Positions 36,762 through 48,260 are shown, counted from the stretch's first letter. The stretch is DNA of 64,000 nucleotides from Cryptomeria japonica (GCF_030272615.1 NC_081409.1:238231832-238295831); one strand, 5' to 3'. A program made the numbers and translations. Notes: generated by a model from the sequence alone, not told the origin.

Positions 36762-39700
36762 TTACCCCCCATAAGAGAGGAAGGAGAAGTCAGCTGACCC
36801 CCCTAATGAGACATCCCACACCCCCAAGAGAGCTCGCAATTGCTGGAACTTACTCTCGATGAAAGATTTGGTGAATATATCTGCAACTTGCTCCGCTATA
36901 GGACAATACTACAAATCAATGATCTGCTCATGAATCAGCTGATGCCGGATCAGGTTCTTCGAGATTGAAATAGAACTTTGATTGTCACAATGTAGAACTG
37001 TCGGTCATGGAATGGTGAACCCAAACTCTGCGAGAATCTGTTGAAGCCAAATGGTCTCAGTCGCTGCTTTAACAACTCCTCGATACTCAGCCTTAGTCGA
37101 AGAGAGAGAAATGGCATGTTGATTCTTGCTCTGCCAACAAATGGGGCTTGAACCAAGGTGAAAACTGTAACCTGAAGTAGACTTATGATCATCAAGATCG
37201 CCATCCCAATCGGAGTCTGTGTAACCAGCCAAGTGAAGTCTTGTGCCTACTGCATAGTGAATCCCATAATGATGTGTACCTTGGATGTAATGCAGGATGC
37301 GTTTGGCGTCTTTCCAATGAAGCTCATGTGGTTCCTGCATGAAGCGAGAAACCATGCCAACTGCAAATGAAATATCAGGGCATGTGTGAGTCAAGTAGAT
37401 GAGACTACCCACAAGTTGACGATACAATGTGGCATCAATTGGTGGAGAAGAACATTGAGCCTCAAGATTGACTCCTGAAAGAAAGGGAGTCGGTGTAGGC
37501 TTACAATTAGCCATATGAAAGCGTGCAAGAAGATCAAGAGCATACTTGGTCTGCGATAGTGTAATCCCGAAAGGTGACTGTGAAATCTCTATCCCAAGAA
37601 AGTAGTGCAAAAGACCCAAGTCAGTCATAGAAAATCTGTCATGCAAAACAAATTTGACCCTGCTAATGATGGATGCGGTGCTCCCTATAATGATCAAATC
37701 ATCAACATAGAGCACAAGTATCTAGTGAGAGTCATCCTGTCGCAAAATGTAGACATTCGGATCAGAATGACACCTGGTGAACCCTACTAAGAGAAGAAAG
37801 GAATCCATCTTTGCATACCAAGCCCTGGGGGCCTGCTTAAGGCCTTAGAGAGATTTCCTTAGTTTGCAAACCACGGAAGTATCCTGGATGAAACCCTGTG
37901 GATGCTCCATATAAATCTCCTCATCAAGATCACCATGAAGAAAAGCACTCTTCACATCCATCTGATGTACAACCCAACCATGAGCTGTGGCAATAGAAAG
38001 TGTCAAGCGAATGGAGTTCATCTTGGCTATGAGTGCAAAGGTCTCAGTATAGTCAACACCTGGAACCTGAGAGAAACCTTTCGCAACAAGCCGAGCCTTA
38101 TACTTATCCACACTACCATCCGCTGCAAACTTGGTCCGATAGATCCACTTACATCAAACCATATTTCTCCCCTTAGGGAGATGGACTAAATCCCATGTGT
38201 TGTACCTCATCAAGGAACTATACTCTTCCTCCATAGCTTGGTCCCACTCAGGAAAACCTGATGCTTCCCAAAATGTTTGTGGATCAAAAGCGGTAGCAAT
38301 GAAAGCATGTGGAAGGTCCTGATGTTGTGATCGATTTCTCTGTGTATCTGAAGGATCCCCAACAAGAGAACCTGATGACTCATGTGTTTGTCGAGCCCAA
38401 CAAGGTCTAGGTGGAGGTGGAGAATGAGGCTCCTCAATTGCAAGTGGACCCTGCGGAGGTGTAACCTTGTGAGTCGGAGTTGAAGGAGTCTCATCATCTG
38501 AATCACTTGCATCACTATCCACAATGGAGGAAGGTGGAGGAGGTATAAAGGCTAAGATGGGAGAGCTTTCCACACTCCTCTCAATAAACACCTCATGTGT
38601 CTCAAGATCCATCAATCGATATGCCTTAACACCCTCAGGATATCCAACAAAAATACAAGGCCTACTCTGAGGTTCCAATGCCTTGCGTTTTTGTGGAGGT
38701 ATGCGAGCCCATGCTAGACACCCAAAGACTCTGAAATGTCTCACAATCGGTTTCCTACCAGACCAAGCCTCAAAAGGAGTAATACCTTGAAAAGCTTTGT
38801 GAGGAACCCGATTATGGATGTGTGTGGCACAACTGATAGCCTCTACCCAAAAGGCGAGATCAAGAGAACGTGCATGTATCATACAACTAGCCATTTCTTT
38901 GAGAGTTCTATTCTTGTGTTCTACAACTCTATTATGTTGTGGAGTGTATGCAATAGAATGTTGAAGATCAATCCCCTCAAATGTACAAAAATCCTCAATT
39001 CTTTTGTTCACATATTCCCTTCCATTCTTAGTGCGAAGAATCTTGACCACTTTCTTGGATTGCTTCTCCACACGAGTCTTGAAGTCCTGAAATCTGTCAA
39101 ATACTTCACTCTTATGAATAAGAAAGTAGACCCAAGTGAAGCGGGAGTAGTCATCAATGAAGGTGAGGACATAACAGGCCTTACTAAATGAAGGTGCTGG
39201 AAATGGACCTGCTACATCGCTGTGAACAAGTTGAAGAACTTTCAAAGCTCTCCAAGCTTTACCCTTATCAAACTTATCCTCAAGATGCTTTCCCATGGAA
39301 CCTCTTGAACATACACCCTCTGAAAAACTGATTCGAGGTAGACCTGTGATCATGTCTTTAGTGCCGAGCTGCTGAAGATAGTGGTAGTTGAGGTGACCAG
39401 ACCGCTCATGCCATAGCTTACTTTCTGAATTTGAATGAGTAAGCAAGGCCCTAGAAGGAGAACTTGGCACAAAGTGGGAGAATGAATAAAGCCTTGAGTT
39501 GTCATTGACTTGTCCCACTGCTACCAAGGCATCATCATCAATTTCCTTTACCACAACTAAATCAAGTGTAAACTCAACCTTTTTCCGATTCCCATAGTGA
39601 GTGATTTGGTAGATAGAGATAAGATTGGTAGACAAGTTAGGAACATAGAGAACATTCTCAAATGTTCCATCATCCATGTCAACTGAACCTTTCCCTTCAA

Positions 39701-40790
39701 CCCCAACTTGTGTATCATCACCTATATAAATGTGAGGTACCTTTGATGGATCCAATGAAGAAAATTGCTCTTTTGTAGAACCCATGTGATAAGAGGCACC
39801 CGAGTCAAGTATCCACTACTGTGAAGAACCTGTTGTAGCCACAAATGCTTGCCCTTTTCCCTTGGATTGTGAGGAAGAGGAAGGAGATGAATCCTTCTTT
39901 GTGTAGGCAGATGGCAAGTTGATGTTGTTTTTCTTAAGAAGATTTGTCAACTCATCAACTTGCTTGGTGTGGCATCGATGCTCATCATCACCATACTTCT
40001 TTCAATAAGCACAAGTTGATTTATCCTTCTTAGGTGGAGTCCCCTTCTTGGAAGAGGATGAAAAATCGCCTTGTGATGGAGAGGATGATTGTCCTTTTTC
40101 CTGTTGTGTCTTTGACTTAGATTGCTTCTTCTTCTTCTTGTTGGAATATTTGCCTTGACTCCCTTGATTAGCCACCAAAGCCTTGTACTTTGAAGACTTG
40201 AGAAGCCCCATGTTTAACAACTTAGATTGTTCCAATATCAACATTTCTATGAAAGCATCAAATGAAGGCATAATGTAGGAACTCCCCACTGTCAAACGAT
40301 GAGTTTGGAAGCTTGAAACAAATGCTGCATATTCTGGTGCAAGCTTGTCCAACAAGTTGTATATCAACTAAGCATCCTTTTTGTCAATTCCATAATCGTT
40401 AAGCTTTGCTCTTAACTCATTTGCTTTGGTGACATAATCTTGGATTGTATCAAAATTATTGGGATCCAAGTTGGTGATCTCACTGTCAATCTTGTAATCT
40501 TTGATTTCATCAACTTGACCATACAATTTCTGAAACATATCCCAAGCCTCTTTGATTGTAGTACACTCCTCAATATGAAAAATAAGGTCATCTGATACAT
40601 ACTTACATAAAGCTCCAAGAGCCATGCAATTCTTAGTGAGCCATTCTAACTGAGCATTAGGATCAGGTGGTGTTGCTGTTGTTCCATCTATGTAATGCAT
40701 GAGACCTTTTTCCATTAATTTGCACCATACTTTTATTTTCCAAGATGCATAATTATGTGGAGTTAAAGGTGGAAATTTATGAGGACTCAT
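36762..40790 (-). pseudogene. Inner Copia gag-pol polyprotein, full length, eight in-frame stops
   Basis: A single minus-strand frame of about 1,343 codons from ATG 40788-40790 to TAA 36762-36764, with no frameshift. Order: Gag (SPHKFPPLTPHNYASWKIKV, about 40785); a zinc knuckle whose second Cys is a stop (CAY*KKYG); protease WILDSGASYHM (about 39810); pre-integrase LWHERSGHLNYHYL; integrase HSDVAGPF, FIDDYSRFTWVYF, VVEHKNRTLKEM. RT follows (KARLVAKGFSQVPGVDY, MDVKSAFLHGDLDEE, YVDDLII), then RNase H (GYTDSDWDGD, SLSSTKAEY, QVADIFTKSF). Stops: TAG 40368, TGA 40002, TAG 39816, TGA 38154, TAA 37845, TAG 37722, TGA 37005, TAG 36909. The second integrase Asp is also lost (RTKNGREY for RTDNGGEY). 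It is dead, but the frame length is that of an intact Copia. Confidence 0.95.
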
Positions 40791-41660
40791 TGCAACAAAA
40801 ATGAAAGAGCACAAGGAAAGAGAGGCACAATCACACAAGACACCCCCCAAATTCACTCAATCAAAGAATCCCCCCACCCCCAAAAAAATGATGATTTGAC
40901 ACTTTATACTTAGTTCGTGTACAATGGGCCACTTGCAAAAAATGGCAAAGTGGACTTCTGATTTCAACTTTACAACTGCCTTAATAAGGCCAAAGGAGAC
41001 TCAAACTAATAATGCAAGAGATCTAAACTAAGATCCAAGAAAATTACAAGTACCAAATAAGCCAAAAAAGACCAAAATCAGTATTCACTCAAAATCTCTG
41101 AAAATGATCATAAATTATGAAAGTAGACGAAAAAATATGCACTTAAAAAAAAATGACACTTGAAAAGGAGGTCGTATGAGCTCAAACGAAGCCTTTGAAG
41201 TTGCAAAATTGAGGATTGGACAGATACAGCTGAGAGAATCCGAAAATTCTGAAAAAGTTGTGCACCAAAATCAGAAAATGACCACACCACTGCAAAGAGC
41301 ATGAAAAATTAGCCCAAATAAAAAAAATTGCATCAAAAAAGGAGCAAAATTGAGCTATGAGCCTCCAAAGTTGACCCAAAAATCCAAACTGCTCAACGGA
41401 GAGGGGTCTACTGACTGTGTGCTACTGACTGGGCAGAAGGTACGGACCCCCCCACCCCCCCCCCCCCCCCAAAAAAAAAAAGATTTTCAACTGGAAAATT
41501 ATTTTTCAAAATTATTATTATTATTTTTTTAAATTCGAAAATTCCATATCGTACCGCCCGAATTGGGCAAAAAATTTCTCCAACACCCAAAATTTGACTT
41601 TCGCCAAAATAGGTCGAGTTTATACTCAATTTTTATGGAAATGACCTCCCAGACGACAAA
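40791..41660 (-). other. 5' leader of inner Copia, 5' LTR not found
   Basis: Upstream of the inner gag ATG lies about 870 bp without an open frame of interest. It includes a run of 7 C, one A, 16 C and 11 A (41447-41481), i.e. a G-rich tract on the element strand. No match to the 419-bp LTR and no TGGTATCAGAGC-type primer site is visible. The boundary with outer Copia gag (near 41660) is inferred from where that gag reading resumes. Confidence 0.5.
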
Positions 41661-43090
41661 ATCCAAGACCAATTTTTATGAATGGTGATCTTTGTGCATT
41701 GATAAGATAATATAACATTTTGGTACTTTTATCAAACTTCATACTTCAATTTAGCTAATGTTTTGTTTTCCCTCATTCATTTCTTAAGGAAACTATTTCA
41801 AGTTCAAACCTCTTATAGTCGCATTCTCTTACTTTCAATTGATCTCTTATAACTTATTCAATTTTCTTGGCCTCCTCAACTTGAGTCTTTAGATCCACAA
41901 ACATCTTTTTTGCTTCTTCAAGTAGTTTCGCCTTTGATTCATCATCTTCTCAAATATTAGTTTTTAGCTTTGAATTCTGCTTCTTGAGGCTTTTGATTTC
42001 ATATAGGACAACAATAAGTTATTCATTTGGATCTACTATTGTTTCCTCCTCTCTCTTGAGCTCATTCTCTTCCTTTTATTTATCTTTACCTACCCATACA
42101 TCTTCTTTTGTTTATATGGCCATAAACGAAAATTATTCTCTATCACTTACAAATAAGCTTTCATTACTTTCCTCAGATAACTATTACTTTCTTATATTAG
42201 CTCTTCTTATGTCTTGAAATTTCTTCTTTTTTCTCATTCTTCCCTCGAGTGTGCATATTATTATTATATTGATGTTTTTTCCTTTTCCTTTATTGTACTC
42301 TTCTTCCTCTTTGCTTCTATCACTTCTCACTTATGGACATTTGGCAGTAAAATTACATGTTTTACCATAATTTAAACATTTAAGAGTATACTTAAGTTTG
42401 TGCTTGATAGATCCTTTCTTAATTTTATTTACAAAGTTAGCTTCTTCCTCATCACTTGAACTTTCACTTGATATTGGTTATTTATTCTTCATCCTTTTTG
42501 ATGCTTTGAAGGTGACTTATTGTTTTGATATTTTTATTTTTATCAATCCTCCTTCTGTATGCGGTGAGAATGCCATGCAATTTGTCCATCTCCAAAGTGT
42601 CTAGATCCTTCATTTCTTTTATCACATAGAATTTCAAATCTAATCTAATGAAGAGAGATCTTAATACCTTTTTTACAATTACTCCATCCTCAATATTTTC
42701 TCAAAGACCATAGATAGTATTTATGATTTCATCCACGTGAAGAAAATAAGTGACAATATTCTCTCCATCCTTCATCTTCAATATTTTAAATTGTCTCACA
42801 TGGGTTTGGACCTTTTCCTTTTTTACTTTGTCATCTACTTCATAAGTCCTTCAAAGATTATCCCACATCTCTTTTACTAATGTGTAATGCATAACTTCGA
42901 CAAATTTTGGTTTTCTTAGGAAACCTAGAATTGCATTAATTGCTTTAGCATTATTTTTACTTTCCCTCTTTCCAACTTGATCTATTCATGGAGTAAATGG
43001 TGCCACATAGCTCTCGACAATTGATTTCACAATTGATTTCCATGTGTTAAATCAATGACCCATCAATTAAGTATGCATCCTTACACTCCA
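41640..43090 (-). pseudogene. Outer Copia gag (UBN2 domain, zinc knuckle, coiled coil)
   Basis: The minus strand reads a UBN2-type Gag domain at about 42910-42545: VKEMWDNL, QFKILKMKDGENIVTYF, DEIINTIYGL, VIVKKVLRSLFIRLDLKF, MDKLHGILTAY. It is followed by a damaged knuckle (LKCLNYGKTCNFTAKCP, about 42380, with one Cys and the His replaced) and a long charged coiled coil (EIKSLKKQNSKLKTN; EEAKKMFVDLKTQVEEAKK; RFELEIVSLRNE; INAQRSPF) at about 42010-41660. Several TGA/TAG stops interrupt. The order and the QRSPF-GLG end are those of SIRE-type Copia Gag. The reading then stops where the inner Copia begins and continues at 36101. Confidence 0.82.
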
Positions 43091-43099
43091 AAATGCACA

Positions 43100-44086
43100 A
43101 TCAAAAGGGTAAGGACAAATGTCCTCTAGAGAATACCTCATTGTAGATCCTTGTTGCATGTCTTGCATTTGTCGTTGGAGTGCTTGGAGTTGTTTTGTAA
43201 TAAGGGCTAGGGAGATATTCCTTCATTGGACCGTTGATGATGGGCATCTCCGTGTTCACTAACATTTTCATCATGATCACGGGTATCATCTCGGTTGTGT
43301 GTGTTGTCTTGATCATGTGTGTCTTCCTCTCTCAAATGCTCTTGATTTTGAGTATTGTGAGTATAGGTCCTTTCCCTTGTTCGTGAGAGTCTTTCATCAC
43401 TATTCCTTAAATTTCCTATGTCAAAATATTTAGGAATCCTGACCCCTTTACTAGTTAGCATGAGGAAATACTTTTGCTTATCTAATTCTATAAGCCTTTC
43501 TATGAGTTTTTGGAAACAAGAGTTTTTGGAAACAAGCACTCTCTTGACATTCTTGGAGAAGCTCCTCGGTGATCTTTGTTTCTTCCATGTTTGTATATTC
43601 ATCAAAAGGGTTGGATTTATTACGACTTATGCTTGATTCTGGTTGTTGTTCCTTCTCTATGTTTTTTCTGAGATCGAGTGACAACGGGCATCAATACATT
43701 TCTATAGTAGTGAATTCCTCTTCTTCTAACGGGGTTCTTGGTAGAGTTGGTGGCTCAGGTCTAGCCTCGTTGTAAATGATGCAAGATTTTGGAAAGAAAG
43801 CGGGATTAATCTCCCCTTCTTTGTTAAGGCGTTGATTGAATGCTACTTTTTGAGTGTAAGCCCTATTTCTCAAAGGATCTTTATCAAACTCGTTAGATTT
43901 TCCTTGGAGATACAATCGCATATGACGCAAGAAAACACAATGTGATTTAAAGAGTTGACGGTTGATATAGAGAAACTTACTCCTCTTGATAAGTGTCTTA
44001 GGACTAGGTTGTCTCTTCTTCAATGTAGTCTTTTGATGAAGACTTCTTCTTTTCAAACTATGGGGAGTGGTCATACAAATGATCAA
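43100..44086 (-). pseudogene. Ty3-type gag N-terminal fragment, frameshifted
   Basis: A minus-strand frame from 44086 reads PSPKTLIKRSKFLYINRQLF, PEPPTLPRTPLEEEEFTTIE, a TGA at 43691, then SISRNKSNPFDEYTNMEETK and a Glu/Gln-rich stretch. A 16-bp tandem duplication at 43504-43535 shifts it to the next frame (LIELDKQKYFLMLTSKGVRI), which runs into a very acidic His/Asp/Asn-rich linker (about 43400-43210). Near 43120 a third frame gives MRYSLEDICPYPFD, a motif I associate with Gag of plant Ty3 elements of the Tat/Ogre type. The lineage call is tentative; the frame itself is clear. Confidence 0.55.
43504..43535. repeat. 16-bp tandem duplication causing a gag frameshift
   Basis: GAGTTTTTGGAAACAA is present twice, head to tail. 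Sixteen bases is not a multiple of three, and the readable gag frame changes exactly here. Confidence 0.85.
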
Positions 44087-45974
44087 AGAGTGTTGATGTT
44101 GATGGTTGATATGAATACTTCATTTCAAATACTCAAGATTACAAAGTCGAATAGAGGGTTGGTTCAATAGGCCTCTATGACAAAGTGTGTCAAATGATAT
44201 GGATAAAGTCTCCCGATATGGAAACTTGATTTGACTAACATGAATACCTAGCTAGGTATTGTTGTGTGGATGATAAACTCTTGATCACTTGGTTTTGATA
44301 CTTCGCTATGTTGATTGGATGAAGATCTTGCCTAAAGATAGTTGAAATGTTGATACCTACCTTCAAAGGTGCTTGGTTGGATTCAAAAATTTCTCTTACC
44401 TATGACTTCTCGTTGTTTTGAACTGATTCGTGAGTTTGATGTTGGATATTTTTGCAAGATATTTTAACATTTATGACAAGAATACATAACATGCATGAAA
44501 ACGATGGCCATCCTAATGTTAAACATTTAGTGCATGTTCTTTTTGAGGATGCGTTCAAATCCTCGATGTTTTCATTGGTTTGGATCACAATAAGATACAC
44601 CAAGTAGACTCTTTATTCAAGGGGCATTGATAATATCATATCCCACAACTCGATACTCTTTCAACTCAAACAACCATGTCAACCCCTAGAGGGCACCCAT
44701 TTTTTTGCCTTTTTCCATAAATTAACCCAAAATGAATTGCTTCAAAATTGGATAGTTATCTTAGGAGATATATGGTGAGTAATCTTGGGGGCAGATTCTT
44801 CCCCACCCTTGCACTATGATATTGTCAATATTTGGCAATTGACTCGGCTCAAAGTCTCTATTTCTATGGTTTGTAGTAAGGATTTTGTTTGAATATATTC
44901 TTTGAAGTTGTGCAAGCATGATTTAGGCCTATAGCCCAACAAAGTATCTAACAAGATGTAGTCACACAAGCGTGATTGAGACCACAAGGCCCTACAAAGT
45001 GCTCCATATGAGAGATCTCAAAGAGAGAACCCAAATACGCTCTGTCCCTGATATTTTCATCTCAAAGGCTATTTATTTATAGTGAGTTAGATTGCTTGGC
45101 TTTAGCCATACTCACTTTGGTCGTTCTCTTCTCACTAGCCCCCTCAAGGCATTCGGGAAGACATGCCCTCTAAATGATTTAATTGTTTGAAAGTAAAGAA
45201 AGAATAAAAGAGTGGGTTTGGCTTTTTGATCACCCAATCAAGGGGAGAGGATATACCTACCACTTTTGAGATAAGGCAAATAATGTTATTTTTATCCTTC
45301 CACAACAATGGTTTGCTAAATCCTAATTGGAGATGTTTCTCCAACTATTCATGTTGTTCTTTTTAATCCTTCATAGAAATGATTTTATAACCAAGAAAAT
45401 GGAAATCTTGGTAAAAAATGAAAGCCTGTTTTGCTTGAAAGTAATTTGTTTGGCAAATTGAAAATTTGTGGCTTGTTCTTTTTAACTTGCAATAATAAAG
45501 TTGATGGTTCTTTTTAATCCTTTGCAAGAAATTGAAATTTGTTGTTGTTCTTTTTAAGCCCAAATCTGAAGTGTTTGTCCTAACTTTCAAGAAAGCAAAA
45601 ATGTGATTTTGTTGTTCTTTTTAAGCCCAAATCTGAAGTGTTTGTCCTAACTTTCAAGAAAGCAAAAATGTGATTTTGTTGTTCTTTTTACCTTGCCATG
45701 AGGTTCTTTTTAAGTCCAAAGAAAAGTTTGATTAATTTTAAGCCCAAAATTGAGGGGTGAAGTTCTTTTTAAACCAATAAGAAATTGAATTCTTTTTAAC
45801 CAACTTGAAAGGACAAGCTAGAAAAGAAGTCACTAAATCCTATCCCAACTCCTTCAAATTTGCAGGAAAACTATTAAAAATATGAAAGGAGAGAAGTTAG
45901 CAAAATCAAAAACCTTAGGTGGGCTTCCACAAGCCTAATTTTCAACACTGGATTACAAATTTCCACCTCTGTTT
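44087..45974 (-). other. Leader of the Ty3 element, with 67-bp tandem duplication
   Basis: Long non-coding leader between primer site and gag. Bases about 45552-45690 hold two copies of a ~67-bp unit (GTTCTTTTTAAGCCCAAATC ... ATGTGATTTTGTT). The phrase GTTCTTTTTAA recurs at least six times between 45355 and 45800. No open frame of note. Confidence 0.6.
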
Positions 45975-46325
45975 TATATGCGCAAAAACAAAGATCATAT
46001 GTGCTACAGAAACAGTCAAATGCGCAATAGAATATGTCAAATGTGCAACAAAATATGTCAAATGCGCAAAAAAATATCTTATACGCGTGACAAAATATGT
46101 CAAATGTGCAACATAATATCTTATATGCACGACATAATATCTTATATGCATGACAAAATATGTGAAACGGCAACAAAATATCTTATATGTGCAACAAAAT
46201 ATCTTATATGCGTGACAAAATATGTCAAATGCGTAATAATATTTGTTGTATGCGTGAAAATATATGTTGTATGCGTGAAATTAACTATTGTATGTGCGGA
46301 AATAACTGTTGTATGTGCGATTCTG
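45975..46325. repeat. 21-bp minisatellite, about 16 units
   Basis: Consecutive units of the type AAAATATGTCAAATGTGCAAC and AAAATATCTTATATGCGTGAC occur without spacers, some with one base missing. Because 21 is a multiple of three, frames stay open on both strands: heptads such as KYVKCAT on plus, and VAHLTYF and CHAYKIL-like heptads on minus. These are probably by-products of the repeat, not genes. It lies in the Ty3 leader, about 90 bp from the primer region. Confidence 0.9.
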
Positions 46326-46391
46326 CATTTAAAAACTCTAGGCGTGAATCCTACGGAAAAAAATTAGAAATGTTGAAAAAATGGGGTTTGA

Positions 46392-46413
46392 GCCCCACGG
46401 TGGGCGCCCAAAA
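46392..46413 (-). promoter_or_regulatory. Primer-binding-like site of the Ty3 element
   Basis: The minus strand directly after the LTR end CATACA reads TTTTGGGCGCCCACCGTGGG. A GGCGCCCACCGTGGGG box just after the 5' LTR is familiar from plant Ty3 elements. I do not assign the priming tRNA. Confidence 0.6.
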
Positions 46414-47732
46414 TGTATGCTCAGATTGTGGTATTAGCCTGTAAGAGGAGAAAACAATTCAAACACACACATGAAATATTGCATTAGATTTAGAAATCAA
46501 AACAAAGCAAGTTAATGACTCAAAACCCTTTAAAATCATTCCATGTTCCTCTATCTCTAATGATCCTCAAGATTCAAGGTGACCCTTACTTGGAAGAGCA
46601 CTTGATCTCTTGGATGACAACCTAGAGAACGAGATTTAAATGATAGTAGGACCAAAATGGATGCAACTAAGATCCTAGTGAAAGCTAAGATAATAGATTA
46701 ATATGAGATGCAAGACTAAATGCTCAAGATGATGAAGATAAAACTAGGTTAATTCCGAATTGAAGATTAAATGCTACTAGATGAGTTAATTAAGCTAGAA
46801 AAGATATGCATTTAAGCAAAATGAAACTAAAAATTCTATGAGATGAATGCTTGATGCTTGAAGATAACTTGGATGAGCTCCTTAACCTGCAAAATAAATA
46901 TAATTTAGATGCACAAAAGACTTGATACCATGAATGAAGATTGAGAGCTCTATTTATAGGAGAATTAGGGCAATGGATGGTTGAGATTGAATAATCTCAA
47001 CAAGGGATAGGATTGAAAGTTATCAATCCATGTGAGGAATTCAACCCAATCCCAAGTTGACAAATGCTACCTTGAGAGGGCTTGAGAGAAGATGGTGGTT
47101 ACCTTAGGGGGTAAGGTTGAGTTAACCGTTAATGGGGGACAAATTTGTAAGAATCTTTTCCAAATTTGGGGAACTTTGCTGGATAAATGATGTCTTTAAT
47201 TCATTTAAGAGACTTTCTTCCAAATTTGAGAAGTGACCTCCTCAAATTTGGGGAAAGGATATGATTAAATGGGTTAAGACTAATTGATTAGGATTAGAAG
47301 AAGATTAATTATGTAAGTGGATTTGTTAGGAGAGGGCAAGTGGGAGAAATAAGATTTAATTAAAATAAAATTAATTTATTTCAACTAAAATAGATGCAAC
47401 TTGCATAGATGCAAGTGGGGGATTTTATAAATAAATTAGATTTATTTATGTACAAAGGTCAATTTAATTAAATGTAAATTTAATTAAAAAGGGAGAAAGG
47501 AGAATTAATTAAATAATGTGATTTATTTAATTAAATGGCTAGAAGGGATTTAAGAAAACCTTAGTTTAATTAATAGGTTAGGCTAGAAGAAATGGATTTT
47601 GATAAAGTGTTTAATTTGATTAATAGGATGATAGGGATATTAACTAAACCTTAGTCTAATTAATGGACGAATAAATGATGATTAAATGAATAAAATTCAT
47701 TTAATTAGCTGTGCAAGTTTTAGGTGTCTACA
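46414..47732 (-). repeat. LTR of the Ty3 element (~1.32 kb)
   Basis: In minus orientation it starts TGTAGACACCTAAAAC at 47732 and ends GAGCATACA at 46414, giving TG...CA ends. A promoter-like TATAAATAGAGC lies near 46955. It is AT-rich, with many AATTAAATTAATT words between 47300 and 47700. Only one copy is in the window. The upper end abuts a truncated outer Copia LTR with no bases between. Confidence 0.72.
46951..46958 (-). promoter_or_regulatory. TATA box in the Ty3 LTR
   Basis: The minus strand reads CTCCTATAAATAGAGCTC, a strong match to the plant TATA consensus, inside the 1.3-kb LTR and at a position consistent with the U3/R boundary. Confidence 0.5.
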
Positions 47733-48260
47733 GATAAATCTACTCAATTTGTTTTACAAATCTACTTGAAAATCCGCTTATTTTTTCTCTTCATACACAA
47801 AATAATTCTTGAATTGCTTGTCTTATTACAATCCTAAAGAGTCTTCTAGTTATGCCCTCCACTATGCACCTTTTCATTGAAAGATATGCCACTCCAAGGT
47901 GTTTGGCCAAGAGGTATGGATATTTTCTTTATTGATTTGATTGCATTGCCCAAGGTGGGTGCTAGAACAAGGAGGTCATCCCTCTTGGGGACACAACAAA
48001 AATATTAATTAAAAATTAACTTAATTTTTCCTTAGGAAGGAGCCTCTTATGAGGGGGTCATCCAAAAGAAAAATATTATTTTTGCTTTTTTATTTCTCCT
48101 TCAAGCATGAATGTCAATCATTAAAATCTTGTGCAACTTAATAATTAAATTGCCTCTCACATTGATCAACAAAATCTCGATCATAGTGCCATAAATTTGG
48201 CATAAATTCTCCATGTATTTCACCATTGATTTTCCCTTTGACATCAATAATAGTCCAATA
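47733..48260 (-). repeat. 5' LTR of outer Copia, truncated
   Basis: Homologous, in the same orientation, to 31750-32309: TATTGGACTATTATTGATGT at the upper end and GATTTATC at 47733. The last 60-80 bp of the LTR, present in the 3' copy down to 31688, are missing because the Ty3 LTR interrupts here. The two LTR copies are clearly diverged by substitutions and small indels, so the element is old. Confidence 0.8.

Larger units (their letters stand above)
43095..47732 (-). mobile_element. 5' part of a Ty3-type element (LTR, leader, gag)
   Basis: In minus orientation: a TG...CA LTR, then a GGCGCCCACCGTGGGG-type primer region, a long leader with minisatellites, and a gag frame. The element abuts outer Copia LTR sequence at 47732/47733 and outer Copia gag near 43095. 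It therefore inserted in the Copia 5' LTR, and a later deletion or recombination fused it to Copia gag. No protease, RT or 3' LTR of this element is present. Confidence 0.7.
31688..48260 (-). mobile_element. Outer SIRE-like Copia element with two later insertions (composite)
   Basis: The ends match each other: 31750-32309 and 47733-48260 are homologous LTR sequence in the same orientation. Between them, on the minus strand, a Copia element reads in order gag (43090 to 41660), zinc knuckle/basic linker (36101-35640), pre-integrase and integrase, RT, RNase H (32510). This order is interrupted by an inner Copia (36102 to about 41660) and by the 5' part of a Ty3 element (about 43095-47732). The Gag with UBN2 domain, zinc knuckle and then a coiled coil is typical of SIRE/Maximus-type Copia lineages. 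Confidence 0.8.

Noticed and set aside
38736-39191. Plus-strand frame of 151 codons
   Set aside because: It is antisense to the integrase of the inner Copia, whose minus-strand frame has clear motifs.
45975-46325. CRISPR-like array
   Set aside because: Units are contiguous with no unique spacers, there are no cas genes, and the context is a plant retroelement leader.
45919-46444. Heptad-repeat proteins on both strands at the 21-bp minisatellite
   Set aside because: Open frames on both strands are an automatic result of a 21-bp unit lacking stops; composition differs in each frame and no homology is seen.
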